A DNA stretch of 64,000 nucleotides, taken from positions 744,001 through 808,000 of the forward strand of contig JBLWWJ010000002.1 in the NCBI GenBank assembly GCA_048268005.1, read 5' to 3'. The notes beneath the pieces were generated by a model, which saw only the letters and a list, made by a program, of their open reading frames with translations, did no database searches and was not told the origin of the DNA. Of this stretch, positions 9,501 through 16,832 are shown one piece after another. This stretch comes from Ancylomarina sp048268005 (GTDB lineage: Bacteria; Bacteroidota; Bacteroidia; Bacteroidales; Marinifilaceae). Every line of letters starts with the position of its first letter. The stretch's first letter is position 1. A program made the position numbers and the translations under genes.

Positions 9501-11117
9501 ATTGAGACTTTTGTTTCAACTCCACTTGTTTCTTTGGGAACTATTGATGCAGACATCAAAGGAAAAAATGCTCAGCCTTTTGCTGATGATACTTATAATG
9601 CAATTTTAGAGTATGATACATTAGCTGTTCCTGCAAATGCAGTAGGATTTGGAGAGTCAATGGCCTTTATTTCCAGTACCGCTTTCCAGGCTCCTGAGAT
9701 TGGTTTTAACCTGACTCATGTGAAAACCTGGTACAACTATGTTGATGTTGTAGATTCAAGAATCACTGTTGAAATTCGTGCAGGAGGAACTGGAGTTGCA
9801 GATGCTAAAGTGTTGACCAGGGAGAGTTTTGATGTAAATGTTGAGACTCCGGTACAAAATGGTGAATATTTCACTTTTGAACTTTCTGAAAATCAGATAT
9901 TCTACCCGGGAGAAACTTTCTATGTCGTATTCGAATATGCATTGGGAGTTGCATTGCCACAGGCAATTGCTGATGGAGTAGAAGATGTTCCAGGCCGTTT
10001 TATGTATTCTGACGGTGCTGAATGGGGTGACATTCAGGCTGCTGGTTATTATGGTGAGGGCTGGATGGTGAAAGCTATGGAGAAGGAACACAAATCAAAA
10101 TCATGGGTTGTTCTCGACAGTGGAACAGAAGGTTCTGTACCTGCAGGTGAAATAGGAGAAGTGAATTTGAAATTTATTGCTTCGGATGCTCAGGATGTGG
10201 ATAATTTTGGTGAATTGACCATTATTTCCAATGATCCTCATAATACTGACGGAGCTGTTGATTTGCATTTACGTCTGAACCAAGGACCTGATTTTGCTTT
10301 AGAGTCAGAAGAATTAGTGGTGAATGAAAATGAGACTTTGAACTTTGTTGTTATTGCAAATGATGTGGAAGGTGATGCTTGCTCTTACGCTCTGGCTGAG
10401 GAGTATGATTTCATTCAGATGAGCGTCCAAAACGATACCATTACCTTGGTATATGCTCCTGACTTTGAGGCTGACGGTTTGAATACCTTTACTCTGAAAG
10501 GAGAGGATGTTCATGGTAATGCTACTAAGTTGGATATTCCCGTTGAAGTAATGAATGTTAACCGTGCACCTGAACTAATCAATGAGGTGAATGCTATGGA
10601 TTACTATCAGGATGAGACAATGGATCATATTGATCTTACTCAGTATTTCAGCGATCCTGATGGTGAAGTGTTGACATGGGAATTTAATAGTAGTGATATA
10701 TCTATCGCCAATATTTACACATGGGAGAATGGGATCATGATTGAGCCTATGATGGATGGTATGGCTGAAGTAACTTTGACAGCACGCGATTCAGAAGGTT
10801 TAACAGCTGAAACTACTTTCACTCTGAATATTGGAACCATTACTGGTATCGAAGATGTTGAAGGTAGTTCAGAAACGAAGGTGTATCCAGTTCCAACCAG
10901 TGGACCATTGAACATTGTTTTGGGCAGTGATATCGAAGGCGAAGTGAATATTTCTATTATAGATGTTGCTGGACTTACTCAGTACCAAACCTCAGTCAAC
11001 AAAATGAGCGGTGAACATATTGAGAGATTAAATATTAGCAATATGCCTTCAGGTATCTATTTGGTGAAGATTACAAGCGCTAAAGGAGATATTGTGAAGC
11101 GTGTGGTTAAAATATAA
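3579..11117 (+). CDS. Giant subtilisin-family (S8) serine protease with T9SS sorting domain
   Basis: This 2512-residue secreted protease starts with a signal peptide (about 1-26, ending GSVAGQ) and a propeptide (about 27-150). The S8 catalytic domain spans about 185-500: Asp203 in CIVDGGVDVDHED, His258 in HGTHVAGTVG, oxyanion Asn367 in AAGNDN and Ser437 in GTSMACPHVAG, so the triad is complete. A fibronectin type III-like domain (about 505-610) follows, then long beta-rich HYDIN/ASPM-like stretches. A module beginning near residues 1090 and 1530 is duplicated (VYDWEDI and AYNWEDV mark the two copies). Two cadherin/Ig-like modules (about 2235-2420) precede the type IX C-terminal sorting domain (about 2421-2512). 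The substrate is unknown; extracellular protein degradation is the likely role. The ORF is intact despite its size, which suggests it is maintained. Confidence 0.93.
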   Translation: MKKKIPFKRLVVMLIALILITGSVAGQQYRNGIRQGTVRVKFKPQLSATLNSVQASSVNGVLHTGIQAFDRANAKLSAVSMKRVFPYSAKHEAKHKRYGLDLWYEVIYTSNVDPKVAIGAYSSLEEVGMAEPIRQKTFEKGEVKYAPTSSGTGAPFNDTYLADQWHYNNTGELATSVAGGDISLYKAWEIETGKPNVVVCIVDGGVDVDHEDLAANMWINEAEKNGEEGVDDDGNGYVDDIHGYNFVAGSGNITHHFHGTHVAGTVGAVNNNGIGVAGVAGGSGNNDGIRLMSSQIFTEDGGNGNSAAAIVYGADNGAVISQNSWGYPSPGYVEQAILDAIDYFIAEAGSFAGSPMRGGVVFFAAGNDNSEGDYYPGYYESAISVSALGPDLKKAGYSNYGSWVDIAAPGGNNDYGVDHSVLSTLPNDKYGYLDGTSMACPHVAGVAALVVSKYGNSTFTNEDLKVQLLTGTPDIDEYNPGYAGKLGIGYTDAFLALQTDNGIVPNSVVDLNLIGIAQDFASLSWTIPADEDDGMPASFEVLYSTEEIINENADLAEKLSLSMTSADTLGATVEMDVHELKPTTTYYFAIRSIDRWGNVSQVSNVASGTTNTGPAINTDKQVMNFTIDASLATTASDVFSILNEDKGVLKWEGSTRHKNTSLSYNMAGLNYPEANLETSSKKIAFGPKILKQRATANAISTVSSVEPMANFYEEYYYGRESVFGIGEMDTTFTNSMATRYKVSQADGFNLTFVQAYLNHTPGTGPMILEIYQGDQINEKNLVYAQEFTSYGAYEYWHNEYLKEQLFFEQGTTFWIVIHVPSGNLYPLGVDLEAVPEYSNNCLMSFDMGKSWSSLESIIEDDRYVWAVAAVSKNQHLGNYITLNPSSGVVEGNSSQEVELSLDASTLINGTYSANVVLTSNDGDDRYFRMPVNLNVSGHEPKLVNETVVDFGGVFFGHDKELTITIQNTGYGNFNVMDVISTDDQFKIVSQPWQIAARDEATITIHYTPDGPGNDNGTIELTDAMGRTQSINLFGVAIAPSEIEISLAEQQLADMALGEEANASFSIINTGEYPLEYVIPSFAPDVKIEGMDNIHLYGYTLESNANGDTSAVYDWEDISSTGTDVTEHFKNVSYDNRYKEVELGFEFPFYGEKIERINLTRYGLLSLSEEGALGNCWPSAMNDGCAPEGFISAFGVWFDLNKTGHIYYSRKPGKFIVQYQNVLQEYAWDENKTVTFQIVLFYNGDIEFRYKDVQKFDFWALQDVLIAVGDRAYSDGFRVNGARDYTDKIKGKLNSDETVFRLKSPGQNMIRTVSEPYGIVKVGESKNIDLTLSTVGMYESNLYQRLSVVSNDPFHNPAAFTVKVNVTSGGESNVSVSQDTIAMGQVFQGGARRETLLIQNEGSKDVEITSVSLQNSKFNLNVDAPVLLKAKSSHFVFIDLPTVDKGVVEDHLIVNTSEGQSFDVYLHAEIVPAPGIDVDVTPITETLEAGDMVTRTISVQNNGEADLEIVPAYNDWLHLADIEAKDASLKNFSYYALTSDDEDGPAYNWEDVRETGNRISIDWYFDNDVLVKAVPLPYEVEFYNQPVDTLWISWEGAVFMSEPDYDYAVARDMPIPTNDELNNFIAPYFTWQGYDWQHPEYDTQVGVFYKIYDDRIVVQWAEYVDLFTMGGNYSFEAILYKNGNIKFQYKAGGWVFTELGTIGVENEDATDGLQLAHKQEFFKDGLAVSIIPAEKQIIPVGQSKDLKVALDAKYLNKGEYTGNFRIFNNTPQNGEVIVPVTLTVNGAPTIETLISIDYGNVMAYQINGEFGPEPMSYNQEFKVKNTGTDILSFSNIGFTETNEAKVELEYSDPIFGFKEWQEINPWNLPAIAPGDHVNMRVRLLPVGDNAEINGKLVFTGNLPEGDYLLPVHAQVSLPPVMVLEQDSVSVMANTPDYEEVRTVTIDNTNGQSALDYQLGINFKREGEVENAETASIETFVSTPLVSLGTIDADIKGKNAQPFADDTYNAILEYDTLAVPANAVGFGESMAFISSTAFQAPEIGFNLTHVKTWYNYVDVVDSRITVEIRAGGTGVADAKVLTRESFDVNVETPVQNGEYFTFELSENQIFYPGETFYVVFEYALGVALPQAIADGVEDVPGRFMYSDGAEWGDIQAAGYYGEGWMVKAMEKEHKSKSWVVLDSGTEGSVPAGEIGEVNLKFIASDAQDVDNFGELTIISNDPHNTDGAVDLHLRLNQGPDFALESEELVVNENETLNFVVIANDVEGDACSYALAEEYDFIQMSVQNDTITLVYAPDFEADGLNTFTLKGEDVHGNATKLDIPVEVMNVNRAPELINEVNAMDYYQDETMDHIDLTQYFSDPDGEVLTWEFNSSDISIANIYTWENGIMIEPMMDGMAEVTLTARDSEGLTAETTFTLNIGTITGIEDVEGSSETKVYPVPTSGPLNIVLGSDIEGEVNISIIDVAGLTQYQTSVNKMSGEHIERLNISNMPSGIYLVKITSAKGDIVKRVVKI

Positions 11118-11134
11118 TGTGTTAGTCGTTAGTT

Positions 11135-11176
11135 GTAAAAGGGAGGGGAGCCCTTGGGCTTTCTTCCACTTTTTAG
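11135..11176 (+). terminator. Weak hairpin after the giant protease
   Basis: An imperfect AAAAGGGAGGGGA arm pairs with a CTTCC...CTTTTT arm, just after the stop and before lipoprotein copy B. It matches the position of the hairpin at 595-632 and could give partial termination between protease and lipoprotein. Confidence 0.35.
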
Positions 11177-11269
11177 ATTCCCCCTTTCAATTGCAAAGCA
11201 ATCGACGAAGTCAACGGGGATCAAGGGGGATGTTAAATTATCTCCAAAACTTTAGATAAAAATAATGAT

Positions 11270-11722
11270 ATGAAAATTTTAAAATATGCTATGATCTTAT
11301 TCTTCGCAACTGGTCTACTGAGCTGTGGAGGAGGAGATGATAAAAAAGTGGATGACACCAAGCCAAGTATAAGTTTGAATAGTCCAACAGGCACGGTAGA
11401 GATTACTCCTGGTGGCATTCTAAATGTAAATGCCGTACTTTCTGACAATCTTATGTTGGAAGAATATGTTGTGACAATTACATACAGAGGCTCTAAATCA
11501 GTAAAGAATGTAGAAGAATTTTATTTTAATTCACGTTCAGAACTGGATGCTTATGGTAATAAATTGCCTGTTGTAAAAGGAGAAAAATCTTTTGACTTGA
11601 ATTTTGATATTGCTGTAGACGCTTTTGCGCGTGTGGGAAATTATAACTTTTTAATTTCGCTTGAAGATCAGTCTGGAAACATGGTTGAAGAGATGGTACA
11701 ATTCGAAATTGTCCGTCCATAG
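11270..11722 (+). CDS. DUF4625-like lipoprotein (copy B)
   Basis: This 150-residue lipoprotein has signal peptide and lipobox FFATGLLSC (Cys at residue 19), then GGGDDKKVDDTKP and a single beta-sandwich-like domain. It differs from copy A (654-1106) at only a small number of positions, and long stretches of the DNA are identical, so the two are recent duplicates or are kept alike by gene conversion. It follows the giant protease by 152 bases on the same strand. The function is unknown; DUF4625 is assigned from memory of the family pattern. Confidence 0.85.
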   Translation: MKILKYAMILFFATGLLSCGGGDDKKVDDTKPSISLNSPTGTVEITPGGILNVNAVLSDNLMLEEYVVTITYRGSKSVKNVEEFYFNSRSELDAYGNKLPVVKGEKSFDLNFDIAVDAFARVGNYNFLISLEDQSGNMVEEMVQFEIVRP

Positions 11723-11753
11723 ATCGATACCTGTCAGGTTTTAATGGATAAGG

Positions 11754-11790
11754 AAAGGGATCTGCCATTGGTTGGATCCCTTTATTATTT
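11754..11790 (+). terminator. Strong terminator after lipoprotein copy B
   Basis: A perfect 9-bp stem, AAAGGGATC (11754-11762) with GATCCCTTT (11775-11783), ends in a T-rich tail. It closes the protease/lipoprotein unit. Confidence 0.85.
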
Positions 11791-11864
11791 TGTAAAATAT
11801 TTTAGAGACCGGCACAACTGTTTTGTAAAGTTTACATCGTCATTAAGAGATTAATAATATTATA

Positions 11865-12068
11865 ATGAGCTTTGAAAAACATATTGGCTTAGTTTTTATT
11901 TGTCCTTTTAATACAGAAATCAGCAATTGCGCATTTAAGGATTTCAGATTGAATAATTCAATTCATAAAAGAGTCCTTGCCTGGAAAATGATGTCTGATT
12001 TAGAGTTAATGGATTTGATAGATAAACATCACATTTGTATGGCTTATCGGGAAAAAGGACTTTTGTGA
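11865..12068 (+). CDS. Small hypothetical protein with Cys/His residues
   Basis: This 67-residue cytoplasmic-looking protein has an ATG start and no signal peptide. It carries two N-terminal cysteines (CPFNTEISNC) and a C-terminal HHICMAYRE, separated by a charged helical stretch. This C...C...H..C spacing resembles short conserved Bacteroidota proteins of unknown function that I only half recognise, so no family is named. It lies alone between the terminator of copy B and the propeptide-like gene. Confidence 0.5.
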   Translation: MSFEKHIGLVFICPFNTEISNCAFKDFRLNNSIHKRVLAWKMMSDLELMDLIDKHHICMAYREKGLL

Positions 12069-12202
12069 ATATTTTATTTATTCTGTCTGTATCGATTGGG
12101 TGAACTTTAAACTTTTACTTACCTTATTATAAGTCTTAGGCTTTGGCAGGATCTTTGATATTTATCTGAAAAAAAATAAGTTGACTATTAAAATTTGGTT
12201 GT

Positions 12203-12652
12203 ATGCAACAAGTTTTTAGATTAAAACGTATAGGAATGACTCTGGTTACACTTGTGGTCATTGTAGGATCATTATTCGCACAAGAATATCGTGACGGTGT
12301 GAAAGTGGGCCATATTAGGATAAAATTTAAGGCAGAATTGTCAACGGCATTAGAAAGTTTACAAACTAAACATGTCGATGGGATTCTTATAACAGGTATT
12401 CAAACTATTGATGAGGTGAATAAACAAGTCTCGACAGTGGAAATGAAAAGAGTATTTCCTTATTCTGCTAAAAATGAGCTAAAGCATAAGAAATATGGTT
12501 TTGATCTGTGGTATGAACTTCGATATATGTCCAAAATAAGTCCTCTTGAGGCTGCAGCTGCTTATGCTAAACTCGCTGAGATTAAAATTGCTGAGCCAGT
12601 TTTGGAAGCAACGCTGAATAAAAAGAATTCTCAACGCCGTCCTGCGCCTTGA
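12203..12652 (+). CDS. Stand-alone subtilisin propeptide-like secreted protein
   Basis: This 149-residue protein has a signal peptide (about 1-26, ending GSLFAQ) and then only a domain matching the propeptide of the giant protease at 3579. Shared landmarks run in order: QEYRDGVKVGHIRIKFK, GILITGIQTID, MKRVFPYSAKNELKHKKYG, FDLWYEL. The homology stops at the point where the protease continues into its catalytic domain, and a stop codon follows a short basic tail (KKNSQRRPAP). No protease domain is visible downstream. Subtilisin propeptides act as folding chaperones and tight inhibitors of their own enzyme, so a free copy could serve as an inhibitor or trans-chaperone (inference). The alternative is a truncated protease gene. 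It has its own terminator and an undamaged reading frame. Confidence 0.8.
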   Translation: MQQVFRLKRIGMTLVTLVVIVGSLFAQEYRDGVKVGHIRIKFKAELSTALESLQTKHVDGILITGIQTIDEVNKQVSTVEMKRVFPYSAKNELKHKKYGFDLWYELRYMSKISPLEAAAAYAKLAEIKIAEPVLEATLNKKNSQRRPAP

Positions 12653-12682
12653 AAAGTATTGTCAATAAATAATTTGAAATAG

Positions 12683-12712
12683 AGGGAGCTGTTTGTACGG
12701 TTCCCTTTTTTG
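12683..12712 (+). terminator. Terminator after the propeptide-like gene
   Basis: AGGGAGC (12683-12689) pairs with GTTCCCT (12700-12706, one G-U pair) and is followed by T6. Confidence 0.7.
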
Positions 12713-13222
12713 GGCTTTACGGCTCGTCTTTTAATGACGAAGTAATTATTTTTTAAGAAGAATGTAAGTTAGATTTAAGGGTAGGGTTAAGTAGTTGTAA
12801 CTCAATATGTAGTAGCTTTGAGTTGTGGCGATGTTATGGTTGAAATGAAACGAAGAGTAGAATTGTAGGTGTGTATTCTTATAAAATAGGAATTTTGTTA
12901 AGGCTTTATTTTTGGGTGCTTAATGAAAACCAACTAATCTTGTATAAGTAAGAATGACAAGTGTGATTCTTAATTTCATAGTCGGTAAATTCAAGAAAGT
13001 AACTCTTACTAAAACATTAAATGTAAACAGATCACTTAAGCTTTGTCTTCATTAAAATAGGACAGTGAAAATAGACTTTTATGATAATAGTGGTTAATTA
13101 ACGTAAATTTAATAGGTCTGTTTTATAATTTGATGATTATTAGGAGAGAAATATCAGAACTTGAGTGTTAGTTAGTCGGTTCAAAATATTCTGAATTTCT
13201 TTTTTTTTGTAAGAGCGAATGT

Positions 13223-13268
13223 ATGGATGTGAGAAAAGCTTAAGCAGCTCTCACATCCATTTTTTTTA
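13223..13268 (+). terminator. Strong orphan terminator in the SusC upstream region
   Basis: A perfect 12-bp stem (13223-13234 with 13249-13260) is followed by T8. No gene ends within 570 bases upstream on this strand, so it probably ends a non-coding transcript or the fossil of a lost gene. Confidence 0.75.
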
Positions 13269-13483
13269 TTTGATTGTTGCTTTACGATTTCCTAATAGTT
13301 TATCACAAGTTTTATCAACGAGATTGTAAAATGAGCGTATCATCTTGTGATGTTTCTTTTCTTTATTCTCAACAAACATCTGTTCACCTGTTTTCAATTT
13401 TGGTTTTGTGTGGTTATTGATAATCAGTTGTATAGTGATTATTGTAGTGGTGTTGTCATGCTGTTGTGAGGCATGAGTAGTAA

Positions 13484-13535
13484 AAAAGATAGGGCATAAA
13501 GACCATCTGGTAGGATTTATGCTATGGCCTTTTAT
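13484..13535 (+). other. Terminator-like hairpin in the SusC leader
   Basis: GCATAAA (13494-13500) pairs with TTTATGC (13516-13522), followed shortly by CCTTTT. Flanking A-rich and T-rich arms can extend it imperfectly. It is either a leader attenuator or a second terminator. Confidence 0.35.
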
Positions 13536-13802
13536 TAAGATTACTCCTTATAAAGTTCATTCTTGCACTCTTGGAAAAATCAAGGTCTGATATCGATTAT
13601 TAGAGGTTTAAAAAAGGAGTTGAAGCTGGTTTTACATGAGTGTGTATAGACTGTCCCCAAAGTTATTTCTCCGAAAATCTGAATCATATCATCGGCTTGA
13701 ATCTAATTTAAAATAATGCCTTCAGGAAAGCTCTTCCTTTATTTAAGATGAGCAGACTGATAGGTGTGTAAATGTTAATTTATTAACTAAATAGAAAAAT
13801 CT

Positions 13803-16800
13803 ATGAAAAAAATGATTGGGCTGTCCGTATTCCTTTTTTTACTGGGAGTACAGATGGTGGTAGCACAAACCAAGCAAATTACCGGCAAAGTTACCAGTAG
13901 TGATGATGGACTTGGGATACCAGGTGTGTCAGTAACTATTAAAGGTACAACAATTGGAACGGTAACAACCATTGATGGTGATTTTGCCATTAAAGCCAAT
14001 AGTGATGAATTACTGGTTTTCTCCTTTGTGGGGATGAAAAGTCAGGAGATAGCGGTAGGTAACAAATCTGTAATAAATATTGTTATGGAGTCTGAATCCA
14101 TTGGTATGGATGAGGTTGTTGTTACAGCATATGGATCAAAAGGGAAAGTTGGACTGAAGGGAGCTATTACTTCAGTACAATCGGAAGAATTGGAACAGGT
14201 GCCGGTAGCAACATTCGATCAGGCTTTGCAAGGGAAAACAACAGGTGTTTACATTGCAGCTGGTTCTGGTCAGCCCGGTTCAGGAAATACCAAAGTTCTT
14301 ATTCGTGGTAATGCATCCATTACCGGAAATAACGATCCATTGTACGTAATGGATGGTGTGCCGATTGAAGGTTCTGTATTTGCTTCGTTGAATGTGAATG
14401 ATTTTGAGTCAATTTCTGTGTTGAAAGATGCATCGGCATCTTCGATTTATGGTTCTCGTGCATCAAACGGTGTTATCTTAATTACGACCAAACGTGGTAA
14501 AGCTGGCGAAACAAAATTTAATTACCGTTTTCAAAATGGTTGGACCAGCAGAACACAGGATAAGTTCGATATGATGAACTCAACCGAAAAATTAGCCTTC
14601 GAAGAAATGGCAAAAAGAGGTGAAGGATGGAGATTGTCACCTTCGAATCCTGATAATGCAGGTTTATCAGACGATCAATTAGCTGCAAATGTTGAAGAAT
14701 TGGGTCGTTTGAGAAACACCAATACCGATTGGAGAGATGTGTTTACTCGCACTGGTCAAACTCAAAGCCATGAGATTAATATGTCTGGAGGTAGTGAGAA
14801 AACTAAATTTTACTTTGCATTACAACGTTTCGAGCAGGAGGGACAGGCTATCCGTTCCGATTTGGAAAGAACAGCAGGACGTATGAATCTGGATCATAAG
14901 ATTAACGACAAGTTGCGTTTTGGTCTTTCTACTTCGATGGGATATACCACTTCTAGTATGATTGAATCAGAAGGTGGTATTGCATTAGCTAACCCATTTG
15001 CTGCTGCCTATTTAGCCAATCCGTATGAATCACCTTATGATGAAAAAGGAAACATCATTACAGGTGGAGGACGAACAGGTTCAAATGCATTAGATCGCTT
15101 ATTAAACTCTTCTAACGAAAAGGCTGAAACTAAAGGTGTGGGTGCCATATCTTTAGAATATGATCTAATCAAGGGACTAACCCTAAAATCACAAGTTGGT
15201 ATGGACTATCGCATGACAACTTATGAGCGTTGGATTGACCCAGATTCTTATGCTGGTAAGCAAGTGTATGGTGAAAAAGGTTTATTTGACGAACAATTTG
15301 CAAGAAGAAGTGAAATGAACTTTACTAATACAGCAGATTACAAAACCGAGATTGGTGAAAAACATGTGATTGGTGCATTAGTTGGTTCTGAGTTGGTAAA
15401 AAGACAGTTTGACGGTTTTGGTTTTACAGGATATGGTTTGAATGGTAAATTACCACAAACACCTGCAGCCATTACTCCGGGAACTCCTGATAATGATTTT
15501 ATTCCAGATGTGAGTGGTTATAAATCAGCCAGAAACTTGTTTTCTATTTTCTCTATTCTGAACTATACCTACGATTCAAAATATTCTTTTTATGGAAGTT
15601 TGCGTCGTGATGGTTCATCTGCCTTTGGTGAAAACAACAGATATGCTGTTTTATATTCTGTTGGACTTACCTGGAATATATCTGAAGAAGCATTTATGCA
15701 AAATGTAGCTTGGATCGATAATTTAAAATTGAGAGCGAGTTATGGTACAACTGGTAACCAGGAAGGTATTGGGAACTACGAGTCACAAACACTTTATGGT
15801 ACGGGTTCATACAATGGACAACCTGCTATGGGATTGTCACATGCTGGTGATCCGGATATTAAATGGGAAATTGGTCAGAAGTTCAATATCGGTTTAGACT
15901 ACAACTTGTTTAATAACCGAATTTCAGGAGCATTGGAATTCTATAACGATATTACATCAGACCTGTTTATCATTCAGTCTTTATCTTCATGGGCTGGTGT
16001 TCCGGGAGATTCGAAGAGAGTAAATGCAGGTAAAATGAGAAACCGCGGGGTGGAATTTTTAATCAATGCAGATATCGTTCGTAATCAGAATTTAACATGG
16101 AGCATTGGTGCAAACATTTCTTACAACGAAAACGAAATCTTGTCTTTAGGGCAGGTTGATGAGTTTGAGCAGGGAACCTCTATCGTAAAAGTAGGCTTAC
16201 CTCTTAACTCTCACTACATAGTTAGATGGGGAGGTGTTGATCCGGCAACAGGTAATCCATTGTATTTCACTAAAGATGGTCAGCTAACAGATACATATCG
16301 CAGTGGCGATGCTGTAGCAGATTTTGGAACCAGTGAACCTCCATTGATTGGTGGTTTCAATACCAAACTATCATACAAAGGATTTGAGCTGAGTGCAGCT
16401 TTCTCTTTTGCACATGGATACAAGCGTTTCAACAATCAAAGTTTCTTCCAGGAGAATCCAAACTTTGCTCAGTTTAACTTGTCAACAAACATGTTGAAAA
16501 TCTGGCAAAAACCAGGTGATATTACCGAGATTCAAAGATTAGGAACTGAGAGAGAGTTTTCTTCAAAAGATATAGAAGATGCTTCATTCCTGAGATTTAG
16601 AAATTTGATGATTGCTTATACACTTCCAAAAGCATTGTTACAGAAGCAAAATGTTATTGACAATGTAAGAATTTATGCGCAAGGTCAAAATTTATACACA
16701 TGGACCAACTATACAGGTTTTGATCCTGAGGATAACGACAATATTGCTAAATATGAATATCCTTCTTCTCGATTCTTCACTGTTGGGGTTGATGTTGCAT

Positions 16801-16805
16801 TTTAA
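13803..16805 (+). CDS. SusC/RagA-family TonB-linked outer membrane protein
   Basis: This 1000-residue TonB-dependent transporter takes up bulky nutrients (glycans or peptides) across the outer membrane with its SusD partner. It has a signal peptide (about 1-22, ending VVAQ), a carboxypeptidase-regulatory-like domain (about 26-100, GKVTSSDDGLGIPGVSV), the TonB-interacting DEVVVTAYG segment, a plug domain containing the SusC signature region around PLYVMDGVPIEG, and a 22-strand-type barrel to the C-terminus. SusD follows after 27 bases. No FecR-type signalling domain is obvious at the N-terminus. The substrate cannot be read from sequence: no glycoside hydrolase is nearby, and the neighbouring proteases make peptides a possibility. 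Confidence 0.95.
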   Translation: MKKMIGLSVFLFLLGVQMVVAQTKQITGKVTSSDDGLGIPGVSVTIKGTTIGTVTTIDGDFAIKANSDELLVFSFVGMKSQEIAVGNKSVINIVMESESIGMDEVVVTAYGSKGKVGLKGAITSVQSEELEQVPVATFDQALQGKTTGVYIAAGSGQPGSGNTKVLIRGNASITGNNDPLYVMDGVPIEGSVFASLNVNDFESISVLKDASASSIYGSRASNGVILITTKRGKAGETKFNYRFQNGWTSRTQDKFDMMNSTEKLAFEEMAKRGEGWRLSPSNPDNAGLSDDQLAANVEELGRLRNTNTDWRDVFTRTGQTQSHEINMSGGSEKTKFYFALQRFEQEGQAIRSDLERTAGRMNLDHKINDKLRFGLSTSMGYTTSSMIESEGGIALANPFAAAYLANPYESPYDEKGNIITGGGRTGSNALDRLLNSSNEKAETKGVGAISLEYDLIKGLTLKSQVGMDYRMTTYERWIDPDSYAGKQVYGEKGLFDEQFARRSEMNFTNTADYKTEIGEKHVIGALVGSELVKRQFDGFGFTGYGLNGKLPQTPAAITPGTPDNDFIPDVSGYKSARNLFSIFSILNYTYDSKYSFYGSLRRDGSSAFGENNRYAVLYSVGLTWNISEEAFMQNVAWIDNLKLRASYGTTGNQEGIGNYESQTLYGTGSYNGQPAMGLSHAGDPDIKWEIGQKFNIGLDYNLFNNRISGALEFYNDITSDLFIIQSLSSWAGVPGDSKRVNAGKMRNRGVEFLINADIVRNQNLTWSIGANISYNENEILSLGQVDEFEQGTSIVKVGLPLNSHYIVRWGGVDPATGNPLYFTKDGQLTDTYRSGDAVADFGTSEPPLIGGFNTKLSYKGFELSAAFSFAHGYKRFNNQSFFQENPNFAQFNLSTNMLKIWQKPGDITEIQRLGTEREFSSKDIEDASFLRFRNLMIAYTLPKALLQKQNVIDNVRIYAQGQNLYTWTNYTGFDPEDNDNIAKYEYPSSRFFTVGVDVAF

Positions 16806-16832
16806 TATAGTACAAGATTAATTATAGATATT

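Larger units (their letters stand above)
12713..13802 (+). other. Long gene-free region upstream of the SusC gene
   Basis: Nearly 1.1 kb of AT-rich sequence with no convincing coding frame on either strand. It contains the strong hairpin at 13223-13268 and a second hairpin at 13494-13522. It may be a long SusC leader, an eroded gene, or DNA that encodes a small RNA. Confidence 0.6.

Noticed and set aside
3906..10091. Many antisense ORFs (60-244 codons) inside the giant protease gene
   Set aside because: They are shadows of the real coding frame: no protein-like composition or starts, and the plus-strand gene is unambiguous.
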